A stretch of DNA of 64,000 nt from Adenanthera pavonina (Eukaryota; Streptophyta; Magnoliopsida; Fabales; Fabaceae). Made by a program: the position numbers and the translations under genes. A model generated the notes under the pieces. The model ran no database searches. It was not told the DNA's origin and was given only the letters and a program-made list of their open reading frames with translations. The DNA lies in NCBI GenBank assembly GCA_026686845.1, contig JAIVEN010000022.1, positions 29,548,001-29,612,000 of the forward strand. The letters run 5' to 3'. This document shows, piece by piece, positions 23,361 to 35,500 of the stretch (position 1 is its first letter; each line of letters starts with the position of its first letter).

Positions 23361-24248
23361 TGTAACAATCTTCATTATACTATCTTGAACTTAGTCTCGG
23401 ACTAAAAGGAAGCATATTTAATGATGTGTGCAGGACCGAAAGAAACAAGATGGAGGAAGAACAAAGAGAAGATAAAAGTGCTCTACACCGCAGCGATAAA
23501 CAGGGCTGCTGTAGTGAGCGAGCTGAGACTTGGATAGATTTTTTGGACAGAAGGACTCCACGCTGCGATGAACTTACCTCCTGCAATGGTGCCAGACCTC
23601 AAAATCCTTTAAATCAGACAAGCTTCAGTTGTGCAAAATGGAGGAAATCGGAGAGAAAAACGGAGAGCTATGCTAGGGCCCTAAAATTCCAATCCTTGGG
23701 GATGATTTCTGGACCTAAGGAGCTTAACTAATTGTTAGTAAGTGATTCTTGCTCTCCCTCCTCTATTTTCTCTTTAGTTTTTGGGGTTGAAATTTGGATA
23801 TATGTATGAGGGGTCGATTTGATTGGGTTTCCACTAATTAAAATGCTTGTATTGGTGTTGTAGAAGTGTGATGTAGTGTTATTGATGTTTAGGTATGAGT
23901 TTTGGTTGGATTATGAAGAATTTGAGTGGAACCCTAGGTTGATTTTGGTTGAGGATGTATGGAATCCGAAATATATAGGATTGGTTAGGATGTGGATGGT
24001 TAATTAAAGACTCATTGATACATGAAAATATTGTTGGAACCTTGGGTTAAGCTTAAATTGTTGAATTATGGATTTTTGGATAATTAATTTTATAATAATT
24101 AAAGATGTTATGGTATTGTAGTAATTGTTTAGTTGATCGGAGGTGTTTGGCTCATGTTTGATGTTAAGATGTTGGGTTTACCTGTGTGTGTGGTGTTGGC
24201 GATTTCACGTAATTGGGTGTTTGTGTTTCTATGTTATTTGTTGATGGT

Positions 24249-24295
<47 letters not shown>

Positions 24296-25914
24296 GATGT
24301 GCATATTTCCGTTCATACCATGATATTGTTATGTGTGTGTATGGTTTTTCTACATATTGTGGTATGGACAAAGCTAGATGTAGTATGGATTTAGATTCCC
24401 AGGCATTGATATCCGATGATGATGAACATGATATTACACGTGTCCATAGCATACTAGCATGACATTAATGATATGATGATGATTTTATAGCAACATACAC
24501 ATATTGACATGACATGAACATCATCACCACATAAGCATTATGAGAAATGACGGATTGGGTGGTGGTGATGAGATATGATATGGTGAAATAAGGAAGGGAT
24601 CCTTGCTATTAAATCCTATCCCATGGCCCAGAGAGCCATGCGATAGTAGACTGCACCTTCCCTAAATCACCAGTAATTTGCGGTGGTTTAGGAGAAAAAG
24701 AGTCATGATCCAAACATTAGTGTGACCTTTGGTAGGGTGTACTAGTGTGAGGTGAGTTTGGTGATGTTTTGAAATCAGTTTTCATTGGTCGGTGGAAGGG
24801 AATCGTCTATTGGAAATGTCCTATTATAATGCTAGCCCATGGTTCTAACCGTGTATGAGAGAAACATGCATTTCATGACATTTTGTATTGCATTGCACTA
24901 CGTGTATACTCATGTGGATAGATGATATAGGTTGCCAATGTTTGTGTCCCCGGTTACTGAGACTTTGTCTCATACCCCCTTCTATGACTAACATTTCAGG
25001 TGAAGACTCTGGCACTAGCCTAGAGAAAACAAAGGAGTCATAGTTCTCTAGCGATAGGAATATTCAAGTCAACGGTAGTATGTGTATTGTCTATATTATG
25101 TATTATGCCAAGTATAATAGTGTATTTGTAACCAATATATGAATAATGATACTGTGGTGCGGCTGATTGTAGAATATTGATGATGATGAATGATATGTGA
25201 TGAGGTTGATGAAGATGTGATATGGATGTGTGCATGTATTGGTGTGTATGCATGATGATGATGTAGACCCCATGGGTCATTATTGATGGAGCACGTGTTT
25301 ATGAGCCATATTAGCCGTACGTGGGAGCCTAAAGACTATTTTGGCCCTTGTATGTAAGCTTTAGACATGTAGCCTATTATGTCGAGTTGGGGTTCAAGGG
25401 GTCAAGTCTTGGAGAAGAGGTTTCTTCAGGGTTAAACCTCCTTAGAGTTGGTAAAGCCAAATAGGACCTGTGTGGATGGTCTATAGTTCTCAAATTGCCT
25501 TTGGTGGCAATTAAAGGAGGTATGTTGTGAGTTTTGACAAAAAATTGATCAAATTGGTCACAGGTATCCAAAATCTTCATACGGAGACAAATTAAGATGA
25601 AACTAGTGTCTATGGATAGATTGTGATCAGATTGACTTGTATGAGTTGGAATTAGGTCAATTAGAGGTCGGAGCATGAAGTTGTGTGCATTAGAAGTTGG
25701 CCTAGAGAATTAGCAACTTGTTGATATGGTATCAGTAGGTGGTGCCGCAATGCCATAAACTTGACTGCAGTGCTAACCCATTCTGTTTCTCTAAGGCCAC
25801 GATGTTACTATAGCTGGCGGCGATCCCAGCCCTATTGTGGTACAGATTGAAGTTTTTTTGGCTATTTGAAGTTTTTAAGAGCTAATTTGGGGTGTTTGGA
25901 AGTAGGTTGTTATA
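23361..25914 (+). mobile_element. Solo long LTR (gypsy-type), 2554 bp
   Basis: It begins tgtaacaatc and ends gttgttata. The flanking 5-bp TSD gcttc is perfect (23356-23360 and 25915-25919). It aligns along its whole length with the LTRs at 27518 and 54907, including the hairpin at 24314-24366 and the ttactgagac.ttgtctca block near 24955. A (CA)n tract of about 35 bases lies at 24253-24287. There is no internal retrotransposon sequence on either side. Assignment to Tekay/Del-like chromoviruses is from memory of LTRs that begin TGTAACACC. Confidence 0.8.
24253..24287. repeat. (CA)n microsatellite inside the solo LTR
   Basis: About 17 uninterrupted CA units, followed by (AT)n. Confidence 0.95.
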
Positions 25915-25919
25915 GCTTC

Positions 25920-27485
25920 CATCTTCATTCTTTAATCGCTTTCGTTACCTATCATCATGGTTCAAGGTATATGTATTCATTCTTGATGGTTCTGCTCTCA
26001 CCGATTTGATTCCACACCAAGTTCGATTACCATTTCTATGGTGTCTTCTCAGCTTGACCATACCTAGAAAGATATTTTTTTAATTTGCAACATGGAAGAG
26101 CTCATGACCATCCCAGAATTGATGGATCGTGATTTGATGTGATGATGATAAATAGGTATGATTTTAGACCATCTATATATATATATATTCAAGCTTTAGG
26201 AAGTTAAATGATCAAACCTAATAAGAATCAAATTGATGAGAGTAGTTCGAACTCCTTCCCTCTGTTCGCATTGGTCTTTGATAAGACAATGAATCTGAGA
26301 AGGTACAAGAAAAAGGAAAGAAGAGAAAGAGGAGGAGAAAAGTAAGAGAGATAGGTAAAAGTTAGGGCATACACAAAACACGTGAATGACCAATGATTTA
26401 AATAAAGCATGAAGATGGTAATTACAAGTAAATGTCAATGATATACTCACAAATGTAAAGAGAAAGACAATTTAATTATACCTTGATCACTACATGTGGA
26501 CATGCTAAAATTTACTAAAAAACTTTACTTATTGTCAAAGTCTAAAAATCATACATATTTGACCCATTATTATCAGATGTAGAGAAAAAACAGAAAGGAA
26601 TCGGATTTGGTGAGATTATTTACCATTGAAAATTTAATATTTTTTAGATTTAGGTGAAAAACTTTAGCCATGCATGCATTTTCCTTGTTAGGTAATTAAG
26701 CTAGCTACATCATTGCTTCTGTGCACTGTGCATCTGTTAAGTAATTAATTGTGCATTCAATTTTAAAGTTTATTGGCAATTGAATCGAGTAACCAATCCA
26801 ATGTATCGATTGGCCTGAGTAGTATTAGAGGGACCATAAAGACAAATATCAACAATGATCCATTCCATACCACAACCTCTCTTCTCATGCACAAGTTGTT
26901 ATTTTCTTCTTATTTTTGGCCAATGATATGAAACATATAAAATAATAGGAGATTTGGTATTTGGGACTAGAAAATCTGGATATTTGCGATTTACAACCTT
27001 TGATTTTATTCCACCAAAGGACTATGGTTTTTTGGTGCTGTATTAAACTTTCATGTGAGATGACTAATATGCCCTTCTTCTCTCTCTCTCCCTTCTCTCT
27101 CGCATAGCTGGAACCTTTCTCCTTCTCAATTGATCTGCTTCTACTTGTGCCACATCTATTATCCATAAGCTACATACCTCTAATTTGGATAGATCCAACA
27201 AAAATCAAAGAAAATTTCTAGTGGATGCCTTCAGGTCTTCAAAAATGAAATCTCTCAAGTTTGCCACATCCAAGATCTGCCCATTAGGAAACTCCTCTCT
27301 CCTCTCACTTGAGAGGTTTGATTGATATCATAGCCTAAAAGAGATGTACTAGCATTGCTGGTTATGTATGTGTTACTGCTACTCGACCCAAATAGCCTGA
27401 TAATTTTCGCCAGAGAGGATAAGGGGACTCATATAATTGATGTTCCTATTCCTCTCTGCTGAAACAAGCATGAGAATAAATGGAC
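25920..27485. other. Intergenic DNA between two solo LTRs
   Basis: Mostly AT-rich with a CT-rich tract near 27075-27105. The last part leads into the LINE RNase H fragment; no other coding sequence was recognised. Confidence 0.35.
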
Positions 27486-27489
27486 TCAT

Positions 27490-27517
27490 ATAATTGGTGA
27501 TAGAATCTGATGCACTG
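27490..27517 (+). pseudogene. LINE RNase H fragment, left of the solo LTR
   Basis: The reading VIESDAL stops at the LTR boundary. Removing the LTR and one TSD copy continues it as HLIKLL at 29972 onward, the segment around a catalytic aspartate of LINE RNase H domains. Confidence 0.6.
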
Positions 27518-29971
27518 TGTAACACCCCTCATGACTTTGTTTTGGCATTATGTGTAGAACTGGAGGAACACAGGATGAAGGAAGGTTCAAGTAGAGGAAA
27601 ATTGAGCTCTACGCCGCGACTTGGAGCAGGGTCGTCGCGGCAAGAAGAGCTCCAGAATGAGGTTTTCGACTGGAAGCACCGGCACCGCGGTGAACTTACT
27701 CAGAGTCGCGGCAAGAATCGAGATTTTTCTTTAAATCCAGATCATGTTAGTTGGACGGACGAAGGAGAAACGGAGGAGAACGAGGGAGCTCAACTAGGGT
27801 TTGAAGATTTTAGCCATTAAGAGTATTTTCCGATGTCCAAGAGTTTAGATTCAAGTTGGTAAGTGATTTCTACTCCTCCCTCTCCATTTTCTTCGATTGA
27901 AACTTGGGGTTTTTTGGTTGTAAGTTTGGATCTTCGGTTCTGGTCAAAATCCACCGATTGAAATGGATGATATAGGGTTAAGAAAGTGTGTTTTGTTGTT
28001 CTTGTTGCTTGGATGTGAGTAGTGTTTATGCATGATTTTGAGCTTAACCCTAGGTTGTTTTCGGTTAGGGCTCTTGGGAATCTGAAGTGTATGTGGTTGA
28101 GCAGTATTTAAATGGTTCTCAAGAGCTTATTGATGTATGAAAAGGGTGTTGGAACATTGGGTTAGGCTAAATTGGTTGAATTGTGATGTTTGGTTTATTG
28201 GTATATGTGGTTAATTGAGGAATTGTGATATTGTGAAAGTTATTTGGTTAACCGATAGGGGTTCAGGTATGTTAGATAACTCGAGAAGTTTGTGGAATCC
28301 ACGTGTGTGGTATTGACACTTGAGGTAACCGGGTGTTTATTTGTATCGTATTGTTTGTATTGTATGATGTTATGTATATTTGTATATATATGCATGTTTC
28401 TTTCATACCACGATATAGATGTGTTTGCATGTACTATTTTCTATATATCGTGGTATGCACACAGCTAGATGATGATTATGATGATTATTAGAGATAATGA
28501 TGTTGATATGACATGATATGATGCATGCATAACATTGTGACATATGATGATGATGATTATATGATAATATAAGCATCACCACATGGCATTGTAAGATTGT
28601 GATATATGGTGGAATGGGTGGTGATGGTGATACGATATGATATATGATGATATGAGATACGATAAGGGAAGATAAGGATGGTATCCCTGTGGCTAAATCC
28701 TCCCCTATGGCTGGGGGAGCTAGGCGGCAATGGATAGCACCTTCCCTAAATCACCATCGATTCGAGGTGGTCCAGGGGAAGAAGAGCCACAGTCCGAGCA
28801 CTAGTATAACCTTTGGCCGGATTGCATTATTATAAGGTGAGTTTGGTGATATCCTAGAATCAGTCTTTACCGACTGTTGGAAGGGAATTACATATATGAA
28901 ATGTCCTGTTATGACGATAGCCCGTGGTTCTAGCTGTGTATGAGGGAGACATGCATTCCATTCATTTCACATTGCATTCATGGATTGTATGAGATATATG
29001 TGTATATATATATATATATGAGGATGGTTGTTCCCGGTTACTGAGACATTGTCTCACACCCCTCTCTCATGAACTAACCTTTCAAGTGATGGTTCTGGTA
29101 CTAGTTCGGAGAAGACACATGAGTAGCATTGGACATGGGGATACTAGGTCTATGTAGTTTTGTGTAATTTGGACTTGTAACTTGTGCCAAGTATGATAGA
29201 ATATTTTGTAATGAATGTATGATATGGATATGGATTGTATGGATGTATGTTGTATTGTGGTGTTTATATGGTTTTGGATGTTGAGAAGTCAGTATGGTGG
29301 TGTTTGTAAGCCCAAAGTGAATTTAGGCCCAGTTGGTGTGTTTTAGGGCTTGTAACTCGTTTTGTCAAGTTGGGGTTCAAGGGGTCAAATCTCATAGGAG
29401 TAGTTTCTTTGAGGTGAAATCTCTTTAGACAAATTGGTTTGAGGGTTTTGGACCTGTATGAATAGTCTTTCAGTGACCATGTGCCTTTGGTGGCAATTAA
29501 AGGTGGTTAGTGGTGAGTTTTGGTCAATAAGTGGCCAAAATAGTGTCAGGAGTCTAGAATTTCCATATAGAGTTGGATTAAGGTGAAGTTGGTATATATG
29601 GATAGATTGTAATTAGATTGACTTGTAGGAGTTGGATTCAAGTCAATTGGAGGTCGAAGCATAAAGTTATGCGCATCGGAAGTTCACCCTGGTGGTTGAA
29701 GTTTACTGATATAGAAAACCAGCAGGGAGTGCCGTGGTGCTAGGAAGCAGGCCGTGACGCTACGCAGTCTAATAACTTGGTAAAAACAGGGGAGGTCTGG
29801 AGTCACGGTAGTACTATAGCGGCCATGGCCTTAGCCTAGTTTTTAGTGTTGTTTGGTTCGTTTCCGCTGTTCTGAAGTTCTGGGAAGTTGTTTTGAGATG
29901 TTTAGGTTGCGTTTGGTTGGTTTTTGAAGGTTTTGGTCAAGTCTGGAGGTAATTGGGAGTAGGTTGTTACA
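27518..29971 (+). mobile_element. Solo long LTR (gypsy-type), 2454 bp
   Basis: Ends tgtaacacccc and gttgttaca; perfect 5-bp TSD cactg at 27513-27517 and 29972-29976. It includes a perfect 14-bp inverted repeat (28404-28417 with 28444-28457) and the ttactgagacattgtctca block near 29038. It is very close to the copy at 54907-57361, so the two are the youngest of the family here. No internal region. Confidence 0.85.
28404..28457 (+). other. Conserved LTR hairpin
   Basis: cataccacgatata pairs perfectly with tatatcgtggtatg across a 26-base loop. Homologous structures are at 15361-15415, 24314-24366, 46192-46245 and 55776-55829; the copy near 40894 is decayed. Confidence 0.75.
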
Positions 29972-30505
29972 CACTGCACCTTATCAAGCTCCTTAGATAT
30001 GAAAACAAGAGGAAGAGCCCTATGAGTATACTACTTTAATTGCCATCCATAATTTACTAAGCTACAAGTGGGATGTTAAACTTATGTTATATTTAGTAGA
30101 AAAGAGTCTTGAGGGAAATGGAAAGAGAGAAAGAAAGGGAGATAAGAGTTTCATGAAAAAGTTTATTTTTAATTATAGAAAATTTGAATAATGTGTACCA
30201 AACATATTTTATAAAGATTTATCTATCATTCTTTCTTTATGAAATCCTTTTCATTTGTACTAAACCTAATCTTACCTACCTTAGATGCATTCCCTGTGAT
30301 TACAACAAACTAGAGGATGCAGCAGCCAAGTTGGGATTTCTAGGTGATGGTAATATAAAATTTCTGAGTAGAGCTCCATATGAGGTGGCGCTAGCACTTG
30401 TTTGCAAAGGATATCTTGGGGCCTAGGCCTCTGCTAATGTAAGCTGTTTGTATGTTTGTATATATCCATTGTTGCTCAAAAAGGACAAAAAGAAAAAAAA
30501 GAACA
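29972..30505 (+). pseudogene. LINE RNase H end and 3' tail, right of the solo LTR
   Basis: The first bases read HLIKLLR, continuing VIESDAL from the left. After a diverged stretch, 30286-30425 reads CDYNKLEDAAAKLG and FLSRAPYEVALAL, then a stop, as at the C-terminus of LINE ORF2. The A-rich tail is at 30483-30503. The copy is inactive: there are stops between the two parts and no reverse transcriptase. Confidence 0.6.
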
Positions 30506-30549
30506 AGCTTTTGTGCAAACAAAGTACAAAGCTTCAACATGGGTAAGAA

Positions 30550-31384
30550 AAGGTGGTTGGAATCTATTTGTGTTATGGTCAAAAGGTTTCTTTCCTCTTG
30601 CAAGCTTCAACATTAGAAAAGAAGTGATATCAAGGCAAAATTTTATTCTTCTGTGTCAAGTTCCAATGTGAAAAAAGATTTTTATCTTTTCTTATCTCTT
30701 TTTGCTTTTTCGACATGACTCTCCCTACAATCAAAGAGGAAAAATAAGCTTTGCTCCTCTTTTCCTCCTCTACAATGCACATGCAAGAAGGGATATTTTC
30801 CAATTTATGCTTCAAATACAAATTAAGTTGCAAAATGGAAGAAAGAAAGTTGAGGATGCTCTATTGTAAAGACAAATTAGCAAACCAACTTCATATCACA
30901 CCTTGCCAATTAATGTTCAAGTGGGTAATATATACGGATAATGATGCAAAATAACATAATAGACTCAAATTTCACCTTATTATGATAATATTGGGTAATA
31001 TACAATTGAAATGTGAGTAATAGAACCCAATTTAAATATGGAATAATCAAAATACTAACAATAAATTAGTGGCAATAGTACACATGATCTGAAGTAGAGA
31101 TGCATGCACAATAGGAATTCGATACAAGAAGGGAATTAAATGTTGTATTAAGGTTCATAAGTAGTTTTCACTTGGTAAAGAAATATATTCTGGCAATATA
31201 ATAACCAAATATAAAATTAAGAAGGTTATATATATATATATATATATATGAAAAATATATGGGAGGTAGCAAGGTAAAGTAATAAGTGATTAAGTTGTAC
31301 GTACTGCATTGACATTCAAGTGACTATTGAATAAGAAGACAATAGAAAAAGGTAAAGACCCATAAAAAAACATAAATGACAATT
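30550..31384 (+). repeat. Dispersed duplicated segment, copy 2, continuing into SABATH-flank sequence
   Basis: 30550-31085 aligns with 21661-22115, with an extra ~110 bases near 30866-30975. From 31085, catgatctgaagt and then aagtag..ttggtaaagaaatat.tctggcaatataat match 51309-51710 and 61380-61510. This links the segment to the SABATH module flank. No coding sequence is kept. Confidence 0.6.
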
Positions 31385-32067
31385 TGTTATTAATAGTATG
31401 TAGAAAATGAAAAAAAAGCTCAAGAATGTGTGGTGAACAAACTATCCTTAAGGTATTATTTACTACCACTAGGTTAGTTGCAAGATTCTGGCGAACCATC
31501 CCTAGGAGCAATCTTGAACACCTGAGATACCAGATAGCAACTTCAAGTATCTCACTACAATTTAGAATAGTAAATAGAGAGGAGAGTAGAGAAAGAAGCT
31601 AAAGAAAGTTTTCTATATATATGTTGTTTCTGGTCTGCCCTTATTATATAGCAGAGGAACATGAAATCAAAATTTAATAGCAATTAACAAAATATCAGTT
31701 TCTGAACGTTGGAAATAAATCTGAAATCCATTCCTGATTTTGAGGATAAAAAGCGACTATGTACACTATACTGAAATTAGTTTAAATTTTTTCTCAATTT
31801 TTTTAAAACAAAAAACTAGACCAGATACACACCGTTAGATCTGTTTTGAGTTAGATCTGTTTTGATCCAATACTCATGAACGTGCCACGTGCTAAGAGTT
31901 TAAATATTAATTATTAATTAATATTTTATTAATTAATATTTCAACCCACTTAGTTTTCCTTCAATAAGTCATTTAACATGTGTCACCCCTTCCTTCTTAT
32001 AAAGACTTTAGGATTATTGTCCATATCCAATGTGGAATTTTGTCCTAGTTTTCAAACTATTCCAACA
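31385..32067 (-). mobile_element. Copia composite: LTR 1 (3' LTR)
   Basis: On the plus strand it runs tgttatt...ccaaca. On the minus strand it begins tgttggaatag, directly preceded by a purine tract (ccatatgggggat, 32068-32080 complement). It aligns with 37418-38068 and with 47705-48243. The outer flank caatt (31380-31384) matches ccatt after 48243 at four of five positions. Confidence 0.75.
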
Positions 32068-32588
32068 ATCCCCCATATGGTTTGAAAACTAAGTATCCTC
32101 TCACATCTATAAAAATGTGCATAACAATATGTGTCTTTTGGCTTGAACATACTGTTAGTGTAAATATTTCAAAGTACTAACAAGTTAATGGTTGCTTAAG
32201 CACATTGAACCATAAATTGTGTTAATATTAGGAATTCCACACACATACCCTTATATTTACTCTGTCCTGCATATTTTATTTCTCATACTTTAATGGTCAT
32301 GTGCTCTTCCTAGGCTTTTCATGGACATTTCAAGAATCACCCCTAAATTTTTGTACAAGCTGCACTACTCCATATGTTCACATAGATGGATTTCCTAAGC
32401 CTTAGTAATACAAGCTTCTTGGAATCCATTAAGAGCTTGACTTGCCCTGAATACTTAAGTTTTGATGCATACACTTTACTCAGAAAGCCTATAAAATTTT
32501 CTAATACCCAATCACTTATCAATAACTTGTTTTTACCCATTGAACCTTTAAACTGGATTTGGTCCAGTTAAAGGTTGGGTTTCCATTA
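32068..32588 (-). other. 3' UTR and polypurine tract of the copia composite
   Basis: Non-coding region between the pol stop and the LTR; a diverged second copy is at 38069-38464 and 43446-43590. Confidence 0.6.
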
Positions 32589-35500
32589 CTAGTGATTAAC
32601 ATTAAGTTTCAATCCCATTTCTCTTGATGTGTTGTTGACTAATTCTTTGTTGAGTCCTTTTGTAAAAGGATCTACTAGGTTTTTACTTGTTTTCACATAC
32701 TGAATTGTTATAAGTCCACAAAAAATTAATTTCCTGACATATTCATGCCTTAGACTTATATATCTAGATTTGCCATTGTAAATTTTATTGAAAGCCCTAG
32801 ACATAGTAGCCTCATTATCACAATGTAAAGATATGGTTGGCATCGGCTGTAGCCATAGCTTTATTTCCAATAACAAATTCTTCAGTCACTCTCCCTCTTT
32901 GCACGTATATGCTAAAGCAACAAATTCTAATTTCATCATAGAATAACTTATACAAGTCTATTTCTTTGATGCCCAGGAGATGGCTCTTCCTGCTAGGGTA
33001 AATATCCACCCTACAGTCGATTTATTATCACTTGCACTAGTTATCCAACTAGTATAAGTATATCCTCCCAACACTACTAGAAATTTGTTGTTAAACTTTC
33101 CTAGACATAGTTTTCTTTAAATATCCTAGGACTCTTGCATTCCCTTTCCAATGCTATGTACCTAGATTACTTGTAAATCTTGAAAGTTTACAATCTACAA
33201 AAGCTATATTTGGTCTAGTACAATGCATCACATACATCAAGCTTTCAATGATACTTGCATATTCTAATTGTGCTACTGCCTTATTGTCATTCTCACTTAA
33301 ACTATGTGAAGAATCATAGGGAGCATTTGCTTCTTTTATATTCAAATGCTGAAACTTATTCAAAATTTTCATAATATAATGAGCTTGATTAAGAGAGAAA
33401 CCCCCACTATGTTTCTTAACTTTAATCCTTAAGATAGGTTCTACTTCTCCAAGATCTTTCATTTTAAATTGTGAGGATAGAAACTTAGTTTCATTTACTA
33501 CAACAATACAAATACCAAAGATAAGCATGTCATCATCTTATAAACAAAAAATGACACCATATTCCTTGGTGAATTTTAAATAAACACACTTGTGTATGCT
33601 ATTATGTTTAAGACCATCAGACAAAACAATAGGATTAAACTTTTCATGCCATTGTTTAGGTACTTGTTTTAAGTCATACAATGATCTAATCAATCTGCAA
33701 ACTTTCTTTTCATTTCCAAGAAGTACAAACCCTTCTAACTATTTCATGTAAACTTCTTCTTCCAATTCACCATTCAAGAATGCAGTTTTAACATACATTT
33801 AATGTGCAAACAGATTATTAATTGATGTTAATGCAAACAAAACTCTGATAGAAGTTATTCTACCAACAAGAGTATTTGTATCAAAATAATCAATTCATTC
33901 TTTTTGTTTCAAAACCTTTGGAAACCAGTCTCACTTTAAAAGTTTGAATAGAACCATCAATATTATATTTATATCTAAAAACCTATTTATAACCAATAAG
34001 TTTTGAACCTTTAGGAAAATCACCCAATTCCCAAGTATAGTTCGATAACAAGGATTACATTTCATCATTAATCACTTCTTTCCAGAAACTTGAATCTCTA
34101 GACATTATAGCCTCTTTATATGTTTTTGGTTCTTCTTCGATATTTAACACAATAGAAATTTGTCTTACCATAGAATTCCTATCACCTTCTACAAGAAAAA
34201 CAATTCCTTGAGAATTAATGAAATCAGAATCTATGTTTTGCTTTTCTAACTCTGACTCCTTCTTGGCTCAATTTCTGATTGGGACTCTACCAATTCATTT
34301 CTAAAAGATGTAGAATCATTATTTCCATGATTTAAGGATAATTTTGCTGGTATAGAATCTATAATAAATTTATTTTCAAAAAATTCTACATCTCTTAATT
34401 CCACAATCACATTAGAGTCAGTATACAAGAGTTTATATTCTTTTGAATTTTCTACATATCCCAAAAAAATACTTCTTAAAGTTCTTGGTCCAATTTTAGT
34501 TCTCTTATGTTCTAGACCTCTATAAAATACAAGACATCCCTAAACTCTAAGATAATTTAAATTTGGTTTTCTTCCTTTCCACAACTCATAAGGAATACAT
34601 GCATTATATTGTTTTTGAAAAAAACTTTATTTTTGTATATGGTTTGCAGTCAACAAAGTTTGTTCCCATAAATTCATAGGGGTTTTTGCATTGAAAATCA
34701 TTGCATTTACTATTTCTACTGAAGTGCTATTTTTTTTTTGCTAAACCATTTTGTTGAGACGTATAATTAACACTTGACTAATGAATTATTCCATTATTTT
34801 TGCAAAAATTTGTGAATTCAGTAGATTAATATTCTCCACCTCTATCACTTCTCAAAGTTTTAATTTTCTTTTTCTTTTGATTTTCTACAATAGATTTATA
34901 ATTCAAAAACATTTCAAAAGCTTGATCTTTTGTTTTCATCAAATACACATAAGTATATCTTGAAAAATTATCTATAAAAGTTATAAAATATCTATTTTCT
35001 CCCATTGTTAAAATACCATTAAGTTCACATACATCAGAATGCATAAGTTCTAAAATTTTTGAATCTCTATTTACAAAAGGAAAAGGTTTCTTAACCATTT
35101 TAGCTTGCACGTAGATTTTGCATTTTTTATCTATTATTTTGGCATGAAATTAAACCATTTTTAGTCATATAATTCATTGTTTTATAATTAACATGTCCTA
35201 GTCTATCATGCTATAAATTAAAAGGTTGATCAAGCATGTAAACAGAAACTGAATAATTCTTATTGATACTTAATTTGAACATTCCATCACAAGCATAGCC
35301 CTTGCCCATAAACACTTCATTCTAAGAGATAATAACCTTATCAGCTTCTAAGATAGCCTTAAAACCCTTATTAGACAGAACAAAAGTAGATACAAGATTA
35401 TTCTTCATATTCGAAACACGAAGAACATTTTGTAGAATTAGTTTCTTTCTAGAGCTGAATTGCAATTCAACACTACCTTTTCCAAGCACAGATACCGGAT

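Noticed and set aside
23426..23731. Open frames at the start of three solo LTRs (also near 27540 and 54930)
   Set aside because: The shared SSRGKLSSTPRL reading in two copies reflects recent common origin of the LTRs; the third copy does not preserve it.
24133..24462. 109-residue frame with a His-Thr run
   Set aside because: Produced by the (CA)n microsatellite inside an LTR.
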